Assembly: GCF_014695775.1 (NCBI RefSeq) | Contig: NZ_JACJOX010000041.1 | Coordinates: 1 to 64,000, forward strand | Source of the DNA: Leptolyngbya sp. FACHB-60 | GTDB lineage: Bacteria; Cyanobacteriota; Cyanobacteriia; Phormidesmidales; Phormidesmidaceae | Reading direction: 5' to 3' | DNA: 64,000 nucleotides | Shown here: positions 23,356 through 31,886 of the stretch, one piece after another | Layout of the letters: each line of letters opens with the position of its first letter | How positions within the stretch are numbered: the stretch's first letter is position 1 | Notes under the pieces: generated by a model | Databases searched by the model: none | What the model was told of the DNA's origin: nothing | Seen by the model: the letters and a program-made list of their open reading frames with translations, nothing else | Translations under genes and position numbers: made by a program

Positions 23356-23418
23356 GACTAAAACTAGGACTAAAAATATGGGTACAGTTTAGTGCGGTCT
23401 AGTACCGTTTAGTACAGT
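23356..23418. repeat. TTTAGT direct repeats between integrase and attR
   Basis: GTTTAGTGCG, GTCTAGTACC and GTTTAGTACA are consecutive 10-base units at 23387-23416, and two opposite-strand GACTAAAA units lie at 23355-23378. Regular 10-base spacing next to att suggests arm-type sites for Int or Xis binding, or an int operator. Confidence 0.6.
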
Positions 23419-23436
23419 CAACAAAACGTAAGAAAC

Positions 23437-23474
23437 CCAAAGCCCTTGCAGACTGGTGATTGCAAGGGCTTTGG
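23437..23474 (-). terminator. Hairpin downstream of tRNA-Phe
   Basis: CCAAAGCCCTTGCA (23437-23450) pairs perfectly with TGCAAGGGCTTTGG (23461-23474). It lies 15 bases past the 3' end of the minus-strand tRNA and is followed by GGGTTTCTTACGTTTTG. It probably terminates the tRNA transcript. It belongs to the element, so the element supplies the new 3' signal. Confidence 0.6.
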
Positions 23475-23487
23475 AGTCACGACAAAT

Positions 23488-23561
<74 letters not shown>

Positions 23562-23646
23562 TAGGGGTGCGAATTTCAGCGCTCAACTAAGATAGCAAGC
23601 TAACGTCACCCCTGACAAGGCCATTGAGAAAAATTGCTGCCGCCTT

Positions 23647-24096
23647 CTATTGCACCTCGCGCAGGCGGGCCACCTTGAGGTAAAAATTACCGGCCCCTTG
23701 CCCAGCGTAGGCGCTCACCCGCACCGTGTAGGTGCCTGACTCGCCAATGCGGGCGAACAGTAACGAGTTGGTGGTGCCGTCAGGGCCGTCGTCGTTTTCG
23801 CCCACGGTGACGCCGTCTTTGTTCATCAAAATGACCAGGGTATCAAACTCTTCGGAGGTGACATCAACTGCCACTTGATCTCCTGCCTCTAGATTGATCG
23901 TATAGTCGCGGGCAAACCCGCCGGTGCCGGTGGGGATGTCGCGATCGCTGAGGGCATCGTTGACTTCTCGGGATGCCGGTAGCGAAATGGGCGAATAAAG
24001 CGTAGTCTGCGCCTTGGCTGGCAGCGAAGTCAGCGCCAGGGTAGTCAATGCCAGAGGAAGCAGCAGGTTGCGCTGTAGCCGAAGGTGAAATTGCAT
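23647..24096 (-). CDS. Exported PPC-domain protein
   Basis: A 149-residue protein from ATG 24096 with a signal peptide (MQFHLRLQRNLLLPLALTTLALTSLPAKA, probable cut after AKA). The mature part, INLEAGDQVAVDVTSEEFDTLVILMNKDG...TYTVRVSAYAGQGAGNFYLKVARL, is a bacterial pre-peptidase C-terminal (PPC) beta-sandwich domain, here stand-alone. Location is periplasm or outside. A 7-bp dyad, GGCACGA-GA-TCGTGCC (24134-24149), lies 38 bases upstream. Ligand or partner unknown. Confidence 0.85.
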   Translation of the reverse strand: MQFHLRLQRNLLLPLALTTLALTSLPAKAQTTLYSPISLPASREVNDALSDRDIPTGTGGFARDYTINLEAGDQVAVDVTSEEFDTLVILMNKDGVTVGENDDGPDGTTNSLLFARIGESGTYTVRVSAYAGQGAGNFYLKVARLREVQ

Positions 24097-24133
24097 AGAT
24101 TGTGAAAGATTTAAAGAGACAAATTTGCCCAAA

Positions 24134-24149
24134 GGCACGAGATCGTGCC
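24134..24149. promoter_or_regulatory. Dyad upstream of the PPC-domain gene
   Basis: GGCACGA and TCGTGCC are separated by two bases, upstream of the minus-strand start at 24096. It could be an operator. No regulator is indicated by position. Confidence 0.35.
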
Positions 24150-24340
24150 CATTATGGCCTAAATTTTGGAATTGCTTCGAGAATTAAAAGAGTCTATACA
24201 TAGTCGGCTTCAGGGGTTGAGGTTGCCCCATCGGCGAATACTCTGTCGGCCTTGCGGATTCATGATTTGGCGAGCTGCGGTTTTGGTTGCATCGTTTCTC
24301 AATTTCGTTGCTACACTCACAGACGACCAATGCCCTAGGT

Positions 24341-26353
24341 ATGCCGCCCTTGTCCATGCTAGAGCGCCCTCGTTATCGTTCAGTGTCATCAAAACCCCGT
24401 GCCAAGCGCAAGCGGCGGCGATCCCGCAGACCTCGGTTGATGATGATGGCCCTGATCAGCAGCACCTTGTTGCTGGTTGCTTTTCGTGGTGCCAGCGAAT
24501 ACTGGCGTCAGCCCCTCGAATTTAGCCAGCGTCCGGTAGGGCAAATTGTCAACCGGGCCGAAGTTGCCACCGGCATTCGCCAAATTCAAACTGCCAATGG
24601 ACGGCCGACTCTTAACCCCCTGCCCCTAGCCGAAGAGGTGTGGACCTGTGAAGTGGTAGTAATTGGCGGCACTCTGGGTGGAGTTGCTGCTGCCTCTCAC
24701 GCAATGAAAACTGGCGTCACCACTTGCCTGATTGAGCTCACCCCGTGGCTAGGCGGGCAGATCAGTTCCCAGGGAGTATCGGCGATTGATGAGTCGCGGG
24801 CGATGCGATGGCGACGCAATTTTTCCCCCAGCTGGGAAGCGTTTAAGGATCTGATTAAGCGCCAGCCCGTCCACCTGCCTGATTGGACGGGTATGCCTGC
24901 CCAGCTGCCGGTCGAGAGAACCAATAGCTGCTGGGTAGGTGAACTGTGCTTTACTCCCCGCGCTGGAGCCACAGCGGCAGAACTGTGGATGCGGAACGCA
25001 GCGCAGAATGCTCCTGAGAGCCGCTGGGCTACCTCTACTGCCTTTAAAGGTGCGGCTTTCGATGCCTCTGGCCGCTACGTAACGGCGGTATATGGGGTGC
25101 GGCGCGTTCCTCTCGATCCGGGCTATGTGCCAACGGGGCGGCTGTCTCAGGAGCTAGGGCGGTGGTACGCCTGGTCAGACGATGAGGCCTACAACAAAAT
25201 TCCCATTCGCTTACAGCCGCCGGCGGGTCGCTCCATGATTGTGATCGACGCGACGGATACCGGCGAGCTGGTGGGCTGGGCTAACCTGCCCCACCGCATT
25301 GGCTCTGACGGCCAGGGCTTTACCGGCGAAGTCAACGCGCCGCCGCAGGATAATCCCGACTGTACCCAGGCTTACACCTATCCCTTTGTGTTGGCTACCC
25401 TCAACGACAAAAATGAGAGCCTCAAGGAGTTGCAAAAACTAGAGCCTGCGCTCTCCAAGGCCGATCACCGCAAAGAATTTAACTTGGAAGGGTTTCCGTT
25501 CTTTGACTTTGGCAGTGTGTTTAACTATCGTCGCATTGTCAGCCAACGGGCGGGGAACTCAAACGTCAACCGCACCCAGCCCGGCGAAATGACCCTCATT
25601 AACTGGAATAAGGGCAACGACTGGCACTTTATGGACCCACCTTTGGTGTTTACCGAAGAGGATGTTCGCCTTTCGGGGCAGCGCCAAGATTGGCTCGGCG
25701 GACTATCGGCCGAGTCACTTAACTACGGTGAAGCCCATGCGCTTCAGTTTGCGGAGTGGCTAATCGAAAATGAGAGCACCAACAAGCTGTCACTGACGTT
25801 TTTGCGGGGGGGGAATTCACCCTTGGGCACTGAGTCCGGCCTCAGTATGGTGCCTTATATTCGTGAGGGCCGCCGCATTTTGGGCCGCCCTGCCTACGGT
25901 CAAGATAGCTTTATGGCGGTGGAGGCCGACCTGCGAGAAGACATGACTGGGGGGCGCGATTTTAGAGCAACGGCCGTAGCCCTGGCCCACTACGACATTG
26001 ATATCCACGGCTGCCGCTACCGATCTTGGCGACCCTCCTACGAGGCGGCCGGGGCTAGCATTAAAGAATTTGTGGTGCGACCGTTGCAAATCCCGCTAGA
26101 GGCGCTGGTGCCCCAGGGCGTTGACAACGTGCTGATTGGCGGTAAGAGTGTGGCTGTTAGCCACATCGTCAACGGCGTGACGCGGGTGCACTACGGCGAG
26201 TGGAGCATTGGTGGGGCATCGGGAGCGACAGCGGGCTGGCTGCTACGCTACGCCAAGCCCAATGATCTGACCCCGGCCCAGGTAGTGGTGACCGGGCAAA
26301 TGCCTGCTCTGCAACAATTTCTGATAGAGCAAGGGCTGAAATTTACTTGGTGA
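24341..26353 (+). CDS. Membrane-anchored FAD-dependent oxidoreductase
   Basis: A 670-residue protein from ATG 24341. It begins with a very basic stretch (SSKPRAKRKRRRSRRPRL) and a transmembrane helix (MMMALISSTLLLVAF). The FAD-binding Rossmann motif is CEVVVIGGTLGGVAAASHAMKTG, followed by PWLGGQISSQG, typical of the FAD_oxidored (PF12831) family. The C-terminal IGGKSVAVSHIVNGVTRVHYGEWSIGGASGATAG closes the FAD site. The substrate is unknown. In-frame starts at 24287 and 24356 are alternatives. Monocistronic by spacing. Confidence 0.85.
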   Translation: MPPLSMLERPRYRSVSSKPRAKRKRRRSRRPRLMMMALISSTLLLVAFRGASEYWRQPLEFSQRPVGQIVNRAEVATGIRQIQTANGRPTLNPLPLAEEVWTCEVVVIGGTLGGVAAASHAMKTGVTTCLIELTPWLGGQISSQGVSAIDESRAMRWRRNFSPSWEAFKDLIKRQPVHLPDWTGMPAQLPVERTNSCWVGELCFTPRAGATAAELWMRNAAQNAPESRWATSTAFKGAAFDASGRYVTAVYGVRRVPLDPGYVPTGRLSQELGRWYAWSDDEAYNKIPIRLQPPAGRSMIVIDATDTGELVGWANLPHRIGSDGQGFTGEVNAPPQDNPDCTQAYTYPFVLATLNDKNESLKELQKLEPALSKADHRKEFNLEGFPFFDFGSVFNYRRIVSQRAGNSNVNRTQPGEMTLINWNKGNDWHFMDPPLVFTEEDVRLSGQRQDWLGGLSAESLNYGEAHALQFAEWLIENESTNKLSLTFLRGGNSPLGTESGLSMVPYIREGRRILGRPAYGQDSFMAVEADLREDMTGGRDFRATAVALAHYDIDIHGCRYRSWRPSYEAAGASIKEFVVRPLQIPLEALVPQGVDNVLIGGKSVAVSHIVNGVTRVHYGEWSIGGASGATAGWLLRYAKPNDLTPAQVVVTGQMPALQQFLIEQGLKFTW

Positions 26354-26471
26354 TCAGGCAAGTACTTTCTAGTGCTAAATTCTACCGTCTAGGGCTAACG
26401 AACCCCTAGTTTAGTGAGCACAGCCTTGGCCTATCCTAGAGAGTGCTGAGCGATGGGTGAGGGGAGTGTTG

Positions 26472-27635
26472 ATGGCAGAGTGGATGGGCCAGATGCTAAG
26501 GCGAATTGGGTGGCGATCGCTCGCCCTCCTGCTCGTGCTGGTGCTAACCAGCTGTGCCATACCCCAAATAAAGGCCGAAGACCGGCTGTTTTTGCCCCTC
26601 ACCGTTGAGCTACTAGATGTATACACCTTGCCGCCCCAGGAGTTTGAGGGCACCACGGTGGGTGGGCTGTCGGCCCTGACCTACGATCGCCCCCGCGATC
26701 GGCTTTATATTCTCTCTGACGACCGGGGCCGGTTTGGCCCCGCCCGCTTTTATACCCTGGCCATTACCCTGAAGCGTAGCGGCCCGCCTAAGTTTGACAC
26801 CGTCACCCTCGAAGCTTTTACCCCCTTACTCAATGCCGAGGGTAACCCCTATCCCCAGGGCAGCATTGACCCCGAAGGCATCGCCCTATCCCCCCGCGAC
26901 ACGCTGTTCATTGCCAGCGAAGGAGATGTTCGCGAAAGTATTCCACCGTTTATCGGCGAGTTTGACCGCGAGACGGGCCAGGCGATCGCCACCCTACCGT
27001 TACCCAAGCGATACTTGTCTGATGACCCCGACAGCCCCAGCCAGGGGGTGCAAAACAACCTCAGCCTGGAGGCTCTCACCGTCACCGGGTCATCCAGCGG
27101 GGCTGGCATGATTGAACCCTTTCGCCTATTTGCGGCGACTGAGTCAGCCCTAGTGCAAGACTACAACGACGACCCCAGTCAGCCCCTCAACAGCCGCTTT
27201 TTGCATTACCTCATTGGCGATGACCAGAATACACTAATCGCCGAGCATCGCTATCCGCTCGATTTAGAACCCTCGGGCGCTGTGGTGAATGGCCTCACGG
27301 ATCTGCTGGCGATCGCCCCAGCTGGTCACTTTCTGTCCCTAGAGCGGGCTTTTGGCCTGCGGGGAATGCAAGTGAAGTTGTACCAACTGGCTACCGGCGG
27401 TGCCACCGATACGTCGACCATCCCCAGCCTGAGCGGGGATGTGTCGGGCATTTCACCCATCCGCAAGCAGCTAGTGCTCGATTTTGCCGAAACGCCCCTA
27501 GCCGTAGACAACTTAGAGGGTATGACCCTAGGACCGCGCCTGCCCGACGGTGGCCAGAGCCTGCTAATAGTCAGCGACAACAACTTCGAGAGCGATCGCG
27601 CCACCCAGCTGATTCTGCTGCGTTTGCAGACGTAA
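26472..27635 (+). CDS. Phytase-like esterase-domain lipoprotein
   Basis: A 387-residue protein. The N-terminus (MAEWMGQMLRRIGWRSLALLLVLVLTSC) ends in an LTSC lipobox, so it should be a lipoprotein; the window also encodes Lgt. The rest matches the 'esterase-like activity of phytase' family (PF13449) beta-propeller: GGLSALTYDRPRDRLYILSDDRG, IDPEGIALSPRDTLFIASEG, NLEGMTLGPRLPDGGQSLLIVSDNNF. GGGGAG precedes the ATG at 26472. Substrate is unproven; phosphate scavenging is a common assumption. Confidence 0.85.
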   Translation: MAEWMGQMLRRIGWRSLALLLVLVLTSCAIPQIKAEDRLFLPLTVELLDVYTLPPQEFEGTTVGGLSALTYDRPRDRLYILSDDRGRFGPARFYTLAITLKRSGPPKFDTVTLEAFTPLLNAEGNPYPQGSIDPEGIALSPRDTLFIASEGDVRESIPPFIGEFDRETGQAIATLPLPKRYLSDDPDSPSQGVQNNLSLEALTVTGSSSGAGMIEPFRLFAATESALVQDYNDDPSQPLNSRFLHYLIGDDQNTLIAEHRYPLDLEPSGAVVNGLTDLLAIAPAGHFLSLERAFGLRGMQVKLYQLATGGATDTSTIPSLSGDVSGISPIRKQLVLDFAETPLAVDNLEGMTLGPRLPDGGQSLLIVSDNNFESDRATQLILLRLQT

Positions 27636-27652
27636 AGCTGCTATCACGCAAA

Positions 27653-27698
27653 AATATCCTCTGGGCAATGGCTTAGACCCACCTGCCCAGAGGATATT
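27653..27698 (-). terminator. Hairpin with T-run on the minus strand, between convergent genes
   Basis: A perfect 15-bp stem has arms AATATCCTCTGGGCA and TGCCCAGAGGATATT and a 16-base loop. On the minus strand TTTTTGCG follows directly. It can terminate the minus-strand gene ending at 27796 and protect the 3' end of the phytase-like gene. Confidence 0.72.
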
Positions 27699-27795
27699 GC
27701 GCTGCCGTTCCCAGCGACGGTTATAGAGGAGTTGCTGTAACGTCGCTGGGTTGAGCGATCGCACCCACCATTGCCACATTTGCAGCTTTGCAAGA

Positions 27796-28350
27796 TTAGC
27801 TAACAGCGCTGCCGATCGCCCCTTTGAGAGCTGCAACACCCTGCTCAACGCTAGCCCACAGGCCCATATCAGGCTCTTGGCCCGCTATTTCACGAGTGCC
27901 AACAAAGTAAAGAACGCCCTTAAGAACTTCTTGGTGAGCCCGATTTTCAAAGTTAACTTTGTTGAGCGGCTCCATGGCATCTTGAAGTTCATCGCTCAAA
28001 GTTTGACCCACTTTGTGCAGTACCAAACCGTTCATCGTCTGCTGGTGCTTCAGTAATTCAAGCTGAAAAAACTTGTCGTATAGAGACAATTCTGAACCGT
28101 TCATCATTTGCGTGACGGCCTCAGCATGCTTTTGGGTAATATCGCGTGGCTGTGCTGCCGAGCCTAGCTTAGTCACAGCCTCTTGGATATTGCTGAGGTT
28201 TGCGCGATCGCTCTTCAGCATCCCTTCAAGCCGCTCACGAATGGTGTGGTCATCGGTGGCTGCCATCAGCTTTTGCTCGATGTCAATCAAAACATTTTGA
28301 AAAAGGTTCAGGTCAGCAAGCTTGGTTGATAAGGTTGTCATATCAGTCAT
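27796..28350 (-). CDS. Conserved helical hypothetical protein
   Basis: A 184-residue all-helical protein with no signal or membrane segment (LSTKLADLNLFQNVLIDIEQKLMAATDDHTIRERLEGML, EAVTQMMNGSELSLYDKFFQLELLKHQQTMNGLVLHKVGQTL). The ends of the helical bundle carry several His, Asp and Glu, but I see no proven metal site. A Gly/Ala-rich tail (VAALKGAIGSAVS) ends it. It resembles four-helix-bundle proteins of cyanobacteria of unknown role. Monocistronic, convergent with the phytase-like gene. Confidence 0.8.
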   Translation of the reverse strand: MTDMTTLSTKLADLNLFQNVLIDIEQKLMAATDDHTIRERLEGMLKSDRANLSNIQEAVTKLGSAAQPRDITQKHAEAVTQMMNGSELSLYDKFFQLELLKHQQTMNGLVLHKVGQTLSDELQDAMEPLNKVNFENRAHQEVLKGVLYFVGTREIAGQEPDMGLWASVEQGVAALKGAIGSAVS

Positions 28351-28818
28351 TAGATGTATGTCCTGATTAGAATTTGGATAGTGTGTTATTACTCACAGCT
28401 TTCATGTTCCCGCGAGAATTCAAGAGCACCCTCTCCCGTTGGAAAGGTTCGAACTGAAAGCCATACCCACCGTTTGTGTTGGCTGGGCAGAAATTAATGC
28501 GCTAGCCAACTCCCCTTGTTCTCTGGCTAGCTATTGGCCTCCCTGAGGTTGGCCAATAGCTAGCCAGAAGTCCCTCAGGATGAAAACAACTTCTCTAGCT
28601 GCTTTGCGCCCGGCGTTTTTCTAGACCTTTGAGCCTGCGCGAGCTGTGCTTTTTACAGCAGAGTCGATCGACGCTCTTAAAAATTCAGTAGTGGGGTGTA
28701 AGAGGGCAGGTAGCTCTGCCCTACGCCTTGTAGCCTCCCATCATCCACCTAACAGCAGACCAGGGCCGACCCACCCAATTGCTACCATGGCGGTAGCGTG
28801 CAAGCAGGAAGACGGGCA
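28351..28818. other. Divergent intergenic region
   Basis: No gene is seen in these 468 bases. They contain promoters for the minus-strand helical protein and the plus-strand SRAP gene, and the 17-bp inverted repeat at 28523-28567. Confidence 0.5.
28523..28567. repeat. Perfect 17-bp inverted repeat in a divergent promoter region
   Basis: CTGGCTAGCTATTGGCC (28523-28539) and GGCCAATAGCTAGCCAG (28551-28567) are perfect complements around an 11-base loop. A further GCTAGCCA is at 28501. It sits between two divergent genes, where a terminator would not be expected, and no T-run follows. Confidence 0.7.
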
Positions 28819-29526
28819 ATGTGTGGACGGTTCAGTCTCAACAAAACCGGTGATGACCTGGACAATGACTTTTTGCTGCGGTCTACTCCCCCTGTCATGC
28901 CGCGTTACAACGTTGCCCCCACTCAGCCCATCGCAACGGTGGTGGCGACCTCCGAAAATCCAGAGCCCCACTTCGACTTTCTGCTTTGGGGGCTAATTCC
29001 TAGCTGGGCTAAAGACCCTGCCATTGGCAGCCGGATGATCAACGCCCGCGCCGAAACTGTGGTCGAAAAGCCGTCATTTCGTGCCGCTTTTAAGCGCCGT
29101 CGCTGTCTGATCTTGGCCGATGGATTTTATGAATGGGAGACAATTTCTGGCCGCAAAACCAAGCAGCCCCACTATATTTTTCTCAACGACCATGCGCCCT
29201 TTGCCTTTGCGGGGCTGTGGGAACACTGGAGCGACCCCACTAGCGGCAGCGAACTGCAAACCTGCACCATTCTCACCACCACACCCAACGAGTTGATGGA
29301 GCCAATCCACAACCGCATGCCGGTGATTTTGGCCCCTGAAGACTACGCGGCCTGGCTTGACCCTGATTATTACCAGCCCCAAGCGCTCCAGGAGATGCTG
29401 CGTCCCTACGACGATGGGGCAATGGATCGCTACCCGGTTTCGACGGTGGTCAACAAGCCCCAAAACGATTCCCCAGACTGCATTGAGCCTCTCGATATTG
29501 CATCGGATGAACTCGTGAAGGCTTAG
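28819..29526 (+). CDS. SRAP/HMCES-family DNA-protein crosslink protein
   Basis: A 235-residue protein beginning MCGRFSL. Cys2, after removal of Met, is the invariant SRAP catalytic residue that crosslinks to abasic sites in single-stranded DNA. Other family motifs are PRYNVAPTQ, WGLIPSWAKD, INARAETVVEKPSFRAAFKRRRCLILADGFYEW, and HNRMPVIL with the conserved His. It belongs to the YedK/HMCES family and protects abasic sites at stalled forks. The start is fixed by the need for Cys2; an in-frame upstream codon at 28798 is rejected. Confidence 0.95.
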   Translation: MCGRFSLNKTGDDLDNDFLLRSTPPVMPRYNVAPTQPIATVVATSENPEPHFDFLLWGLIPSWAKDPAIGSRMINARAETVVEKPSFRAAFKRRRCLILADGFYEWETISGRKTKQPHYIFLNDHAPFAFAGLWEHWSDPTSGSELQTCTILTTTPNELMEPIHNRMPVILAPEDYAAWLDPDYYQPQALQEMLRPYDDGAMDRYPVSTVVNKPQNDSPDCIEPLDIASDELVKA

Positions 29527-29551
29527 GATTGTCGGGGCTAGATCCTGAGGC

Positions 29552-30388
29552 CTATCGCACTAAGCGAGGATACAGGCGACCACACCAGGCAATCAGCACG
29601 GCGGCCACGCCTACCAAAATCGAGATGCTCAGCCCCAGGCTGTAGCTGCCCGCCGGTTCTACCAGCATCAGCTGGCGCAGGGCATCGACCATGTAGGTCA
29701 AGGGGTTGAGTCGCGACACCACCTGAAGCCAGGCGGGCATGATCGAAATTGGATAGATCGCATTGCTGGCGAAAAACAGCGGCATCATCATCAGCTGACC
29801 TACGCCCATGACGCGCTCGTGGGTCTGCGCCCAACAGGCCACAATCAGCGAAAAGGTCGAAAACAGCGCCGCGCCTAGCATCACTACCAAAGCCACGCCC
29901 AGCATCGCCAGCGGGTTCCAGTTGATGGCCACGCCCATAAGAGCCGCCACAATATAGATGATCAGCAGCTGCGACAGGCACCGCACCCCGGCCCCGATCG
30001 CCTTTCCCAGCACCAGGGCCGACTTCGGCGCGGGGCTGACCATTAGCTTATGCAAGATGCCGAGGTCTTTTTCCCAAATCACCAGCAGCCCGGTGAAGAT
30101 CGACATAAACAGCACGCTCTGGGCCAAAATGCCCGGCGTCATAAAGTCGATGTAGCTGAGGTTGCCGGTGGGGATGCCCCGCACCTGGGTAAACACCTGG
30201 CCAAAGATGGTCAGCCACAGCACCGGCTGCACCGCTCGGGTAAACAGCTGAATGGGGTCGTGGCGCAGCTTGCGCACTTCCAGCTCGGCAGCCACTAGAG
30301 CCTTGGCGATAAAGTCTTCGATAGGGGCAGTCGGCCGGCTTTGGTTAGCCCAGACGTTTAGCGGTGCGTCGTGTAGTTGACGTGTCAC
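29552..30388 (-). CDS. ABC-2 type exporter permease (DrrB-like)
   Basis: A 278-residue inner-membrane protein with about six transmembrane helices (LWLTIFGQVF, ILAQSVLFMSIFTGLLVIWEKDLGIL, LLIIYIVAALMG, MLGAALFSTFSLIVACW, ILVGVAAVLIAW). The EKDLGILHKLMVSPAPKSALVLGKAIG coupling region and GxMMMPLFFASNAIYP are typical of ABC2_membrane family permeases. It overlaps the ATPase gene by 44 bases and forms the exporter with it. The cargo may be a drug, lipid or secondary metabolite; undetermined. Confidence 0.9.
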   Translation of the reverse strand: MTRQLHDAPLNVWANQSRPTAPIEDFIAKALVAAELEVRKLRHDPIQLFTRAVQPVLWLTIFGQVFTQVRGIPTGNLSYIDFMTPGILAQSVLFMSIFTGLLVIWEKDLGILHKLMVSPAPKSALVLGKAIGAGVRCLSQLLIIYIVAALMGVAINWNPLAMLGVALVVMLGAALFSTFSLIVACWAQTHERVMGVGQLMMMPLFFASNAIYPISIMPAWLQVVSRLNPLTYMVDALRQLMLVEPAGSYSLGLSISILVGVAAVLIAWCGRLYPRLVR

Positions 30389-31160
30389 GATAGCTTCCTT
30401 CGTTGTCGGTGGTCAGGGGGTTGCGGGTGTAGTGGATGAAGACATCATCCATGGTGGCTTCGGGGTGGGGTACGGTGGCCTTGAGCGTGGCGGGGGTGCC
30501 CATGGCGACCTGCTGGCCGTTGTAGAGCATGGCGATGCGATCGCACAGCACATCCGCCTCTTCCATAAAGTGGGTGGTGAGAAACACTGTGGTCTGGTAG
30601 TCGCGCCGCAGCTGCAAGATCAGATCCCACATGGTTTTTCGGGCCACCGGGTCAAGACCCACCGTGGGCTCATCGAGGAATAAAACCGGCGGACGGTGCA
30701 GGGTGGCCTGGGCTATCTCCAGCCGCCGAATCATGCCGCCAGAGTAGGTGTTAACCAGGCGGTTCGCTACCGCATCGAGTCCTACATAGTGCAGGGCGGC
30801 GTGGATGCGATCGAGCCGCTGCCGCCGGGGCACGCTGTAGAGTTTGGCCAAAATCAGCAGGTTTTCGTAGCCGGTCAGGTTGCCATCTACCGACAGCGCT
30901 TGGGGTACGTAGCCAATGTGCCGCTGCACCCCGGCAGACTGACGACCAATATCAAACCCGGCGATCGCGGCCCGTCCCCCACTGGCGGGCAGTAGGGTGG
31001 TGAGCATTTTGATCAGCGTGCTCTTGCCCGCCCCGTTTGGCCCCAGCAGGCCAAAGACTTCTCCCGGTTCCACACTAAGGGAAAACCGATCGACAGCAGT
31101 TTTAGGCGCTGTCTTGGGGCCAAAGCACTTGGTCAATTCTTGGATTTCAATCATTGCCAT
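30345..31160 (-). CDS. ABC exporter ATPase (DrrA-like)
   Basis: A 271-residue DrrA/CcmA-type ATPase. Walker A is GPNGAGKST, the signature YSGGMIRRLEIAQA, Walker B VLFLDEPTVGLD and the switch LTTHFMEEADVLCDRIAML. The C-terminal piece (PHPEATMDDVFIHYTRNPL) is usual for daunorubicin-resistance-type exporters. It is the middle gene of a marR-ATPase-permease operon; four bases separate it from the MarR gene, so expression is probably controlled by that regulator. Confidence 0.92.
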   Translation of the reverse strand: MAMIEIQELTKCFGPKTAPKTAVDRFSLSVEPGEVFGLLGPNGAGKSTLIKMLTTLLPASGGRAAIAGFDIGRQSAGVQRHIGYVPQALSVDGNLTGYENLLILAKLYSVPRRQRLDRIHAALHYVGLDAVANRLVNTYSGGMIRRLEIAQATLHRPPVLFLDEPTVGLDPVARKTMWDLILQLRRDYQTTVFLTTHFMEEADVLCDRIAMLYNGQQVAMGTPATLKATVPHPEATMDDVFIHYTRNPLTTDNEGSYRDTSTTRRTAKRLG

Positions 31161-31163
31161 AGG

Positions 31164-31625
31164 TTAATCACCAGGTGTAGATGGCTCCTCAAAAATGCTG
31201 CTTAAAATTTCTAGCCCCGCCTTGACCTGCTGAAGCTGGGCCTCAGACAGACCCTCTAGACGAGCGGCCACGGTTTGCAAGGTGGCGTCATAGACTCGCT
31301 CCATCTCCGCCGTTCCTTCGGGAGTCAGGGTAAGAATGATGCGTCGCCGCTCAGCCGGATCACTAATTCTATTTACCAGTCCCCGCTGTACCAGGCGCTC
31401 AACCATGGCCGACATGGTGGGCCGAGTGACATCTAAGTAGTCAGCTACCTCTGATAGGGATGACTGCGATCGCCGCCGCAAAAAATACAGCACTCGCAGC
31501 TGCGATAGCGACAGATGAGGCTTGCCGTGGCGACGAATGCCCGCCCGCAAAAACCGCGTCACCGCTGGCACCGTTGTCATCATGCCTGTCGCGCACTGGG
31601 TTGAGGTCAAAGCTTGGGTAACCAC
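31164..31625 (-). CDS. MarR-family repressor of the ABC exporter
   Basis: A 153-residue winged-helix regulator: LSLSQLRVLYFLRRRSQSSLSEVADYLDVTRPTMSAMVERLVQRGLVNRISDPAERRRIILTLTPEG is a full MarR domain with the wing Asp/Arg. It is the first gene of the three-gene operon. Paired 11-base dyads lie just upstream of its start, so it probably represses its own operon and releases on ligand binding. Confidence 0.92.
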   Translation of the reverse strand: MVTQALTSTQCATGMMTTVPAVTRFLRAGIRRHGKPHLSLSQLRVLYFLRRRSQSSLSEVADYLDVTRPTMSAMVERLVQRGLVNRISDPAERRRIILTLTPEGTAEMERVYDATLQTVAARLEGLSEAQLQQVKAGLEILSSIFEEPSTPGD

Positions 31626-31643
31626 AGGCGAATGGGCTCTCGA

Positions 31644-31670
31644 CTAACAGTTAGCTTAACTAATAGTTAG
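31644..31670. promoter_or_regulatory. Predicted MarR operator: two CTAAYAGTTAG sites
   Basis: CTAACAGTTAG (31644-31654, perfect dyad) and CTAATAGTTAG (31660-31670) are 16 bases apart, 19-45 bases upstream of the marR start. The spacing and symmetry fit two MarR dimers. Confidence 0.7.
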
Positions 31671-31886
31671 CATAGCTTAGTATCCTTAAATCGGGGGGCA
31701 GTCGTAGCTTGGTTCAGCCCACTGATTGAGGCAGTCCCAAAGCTGTGGGAACAGCGTTAAGTTGATGCTCAATTTGGCTTCTGTGGAAAAAAACTTTCCA
31801 ATCCCCCAATCTTTGATTCGGTGGTTTACAGATCCTCCAAACCTGGTAGATTGTCTTGGTATCGGCAAAGAGATTGAAGCATTGAT

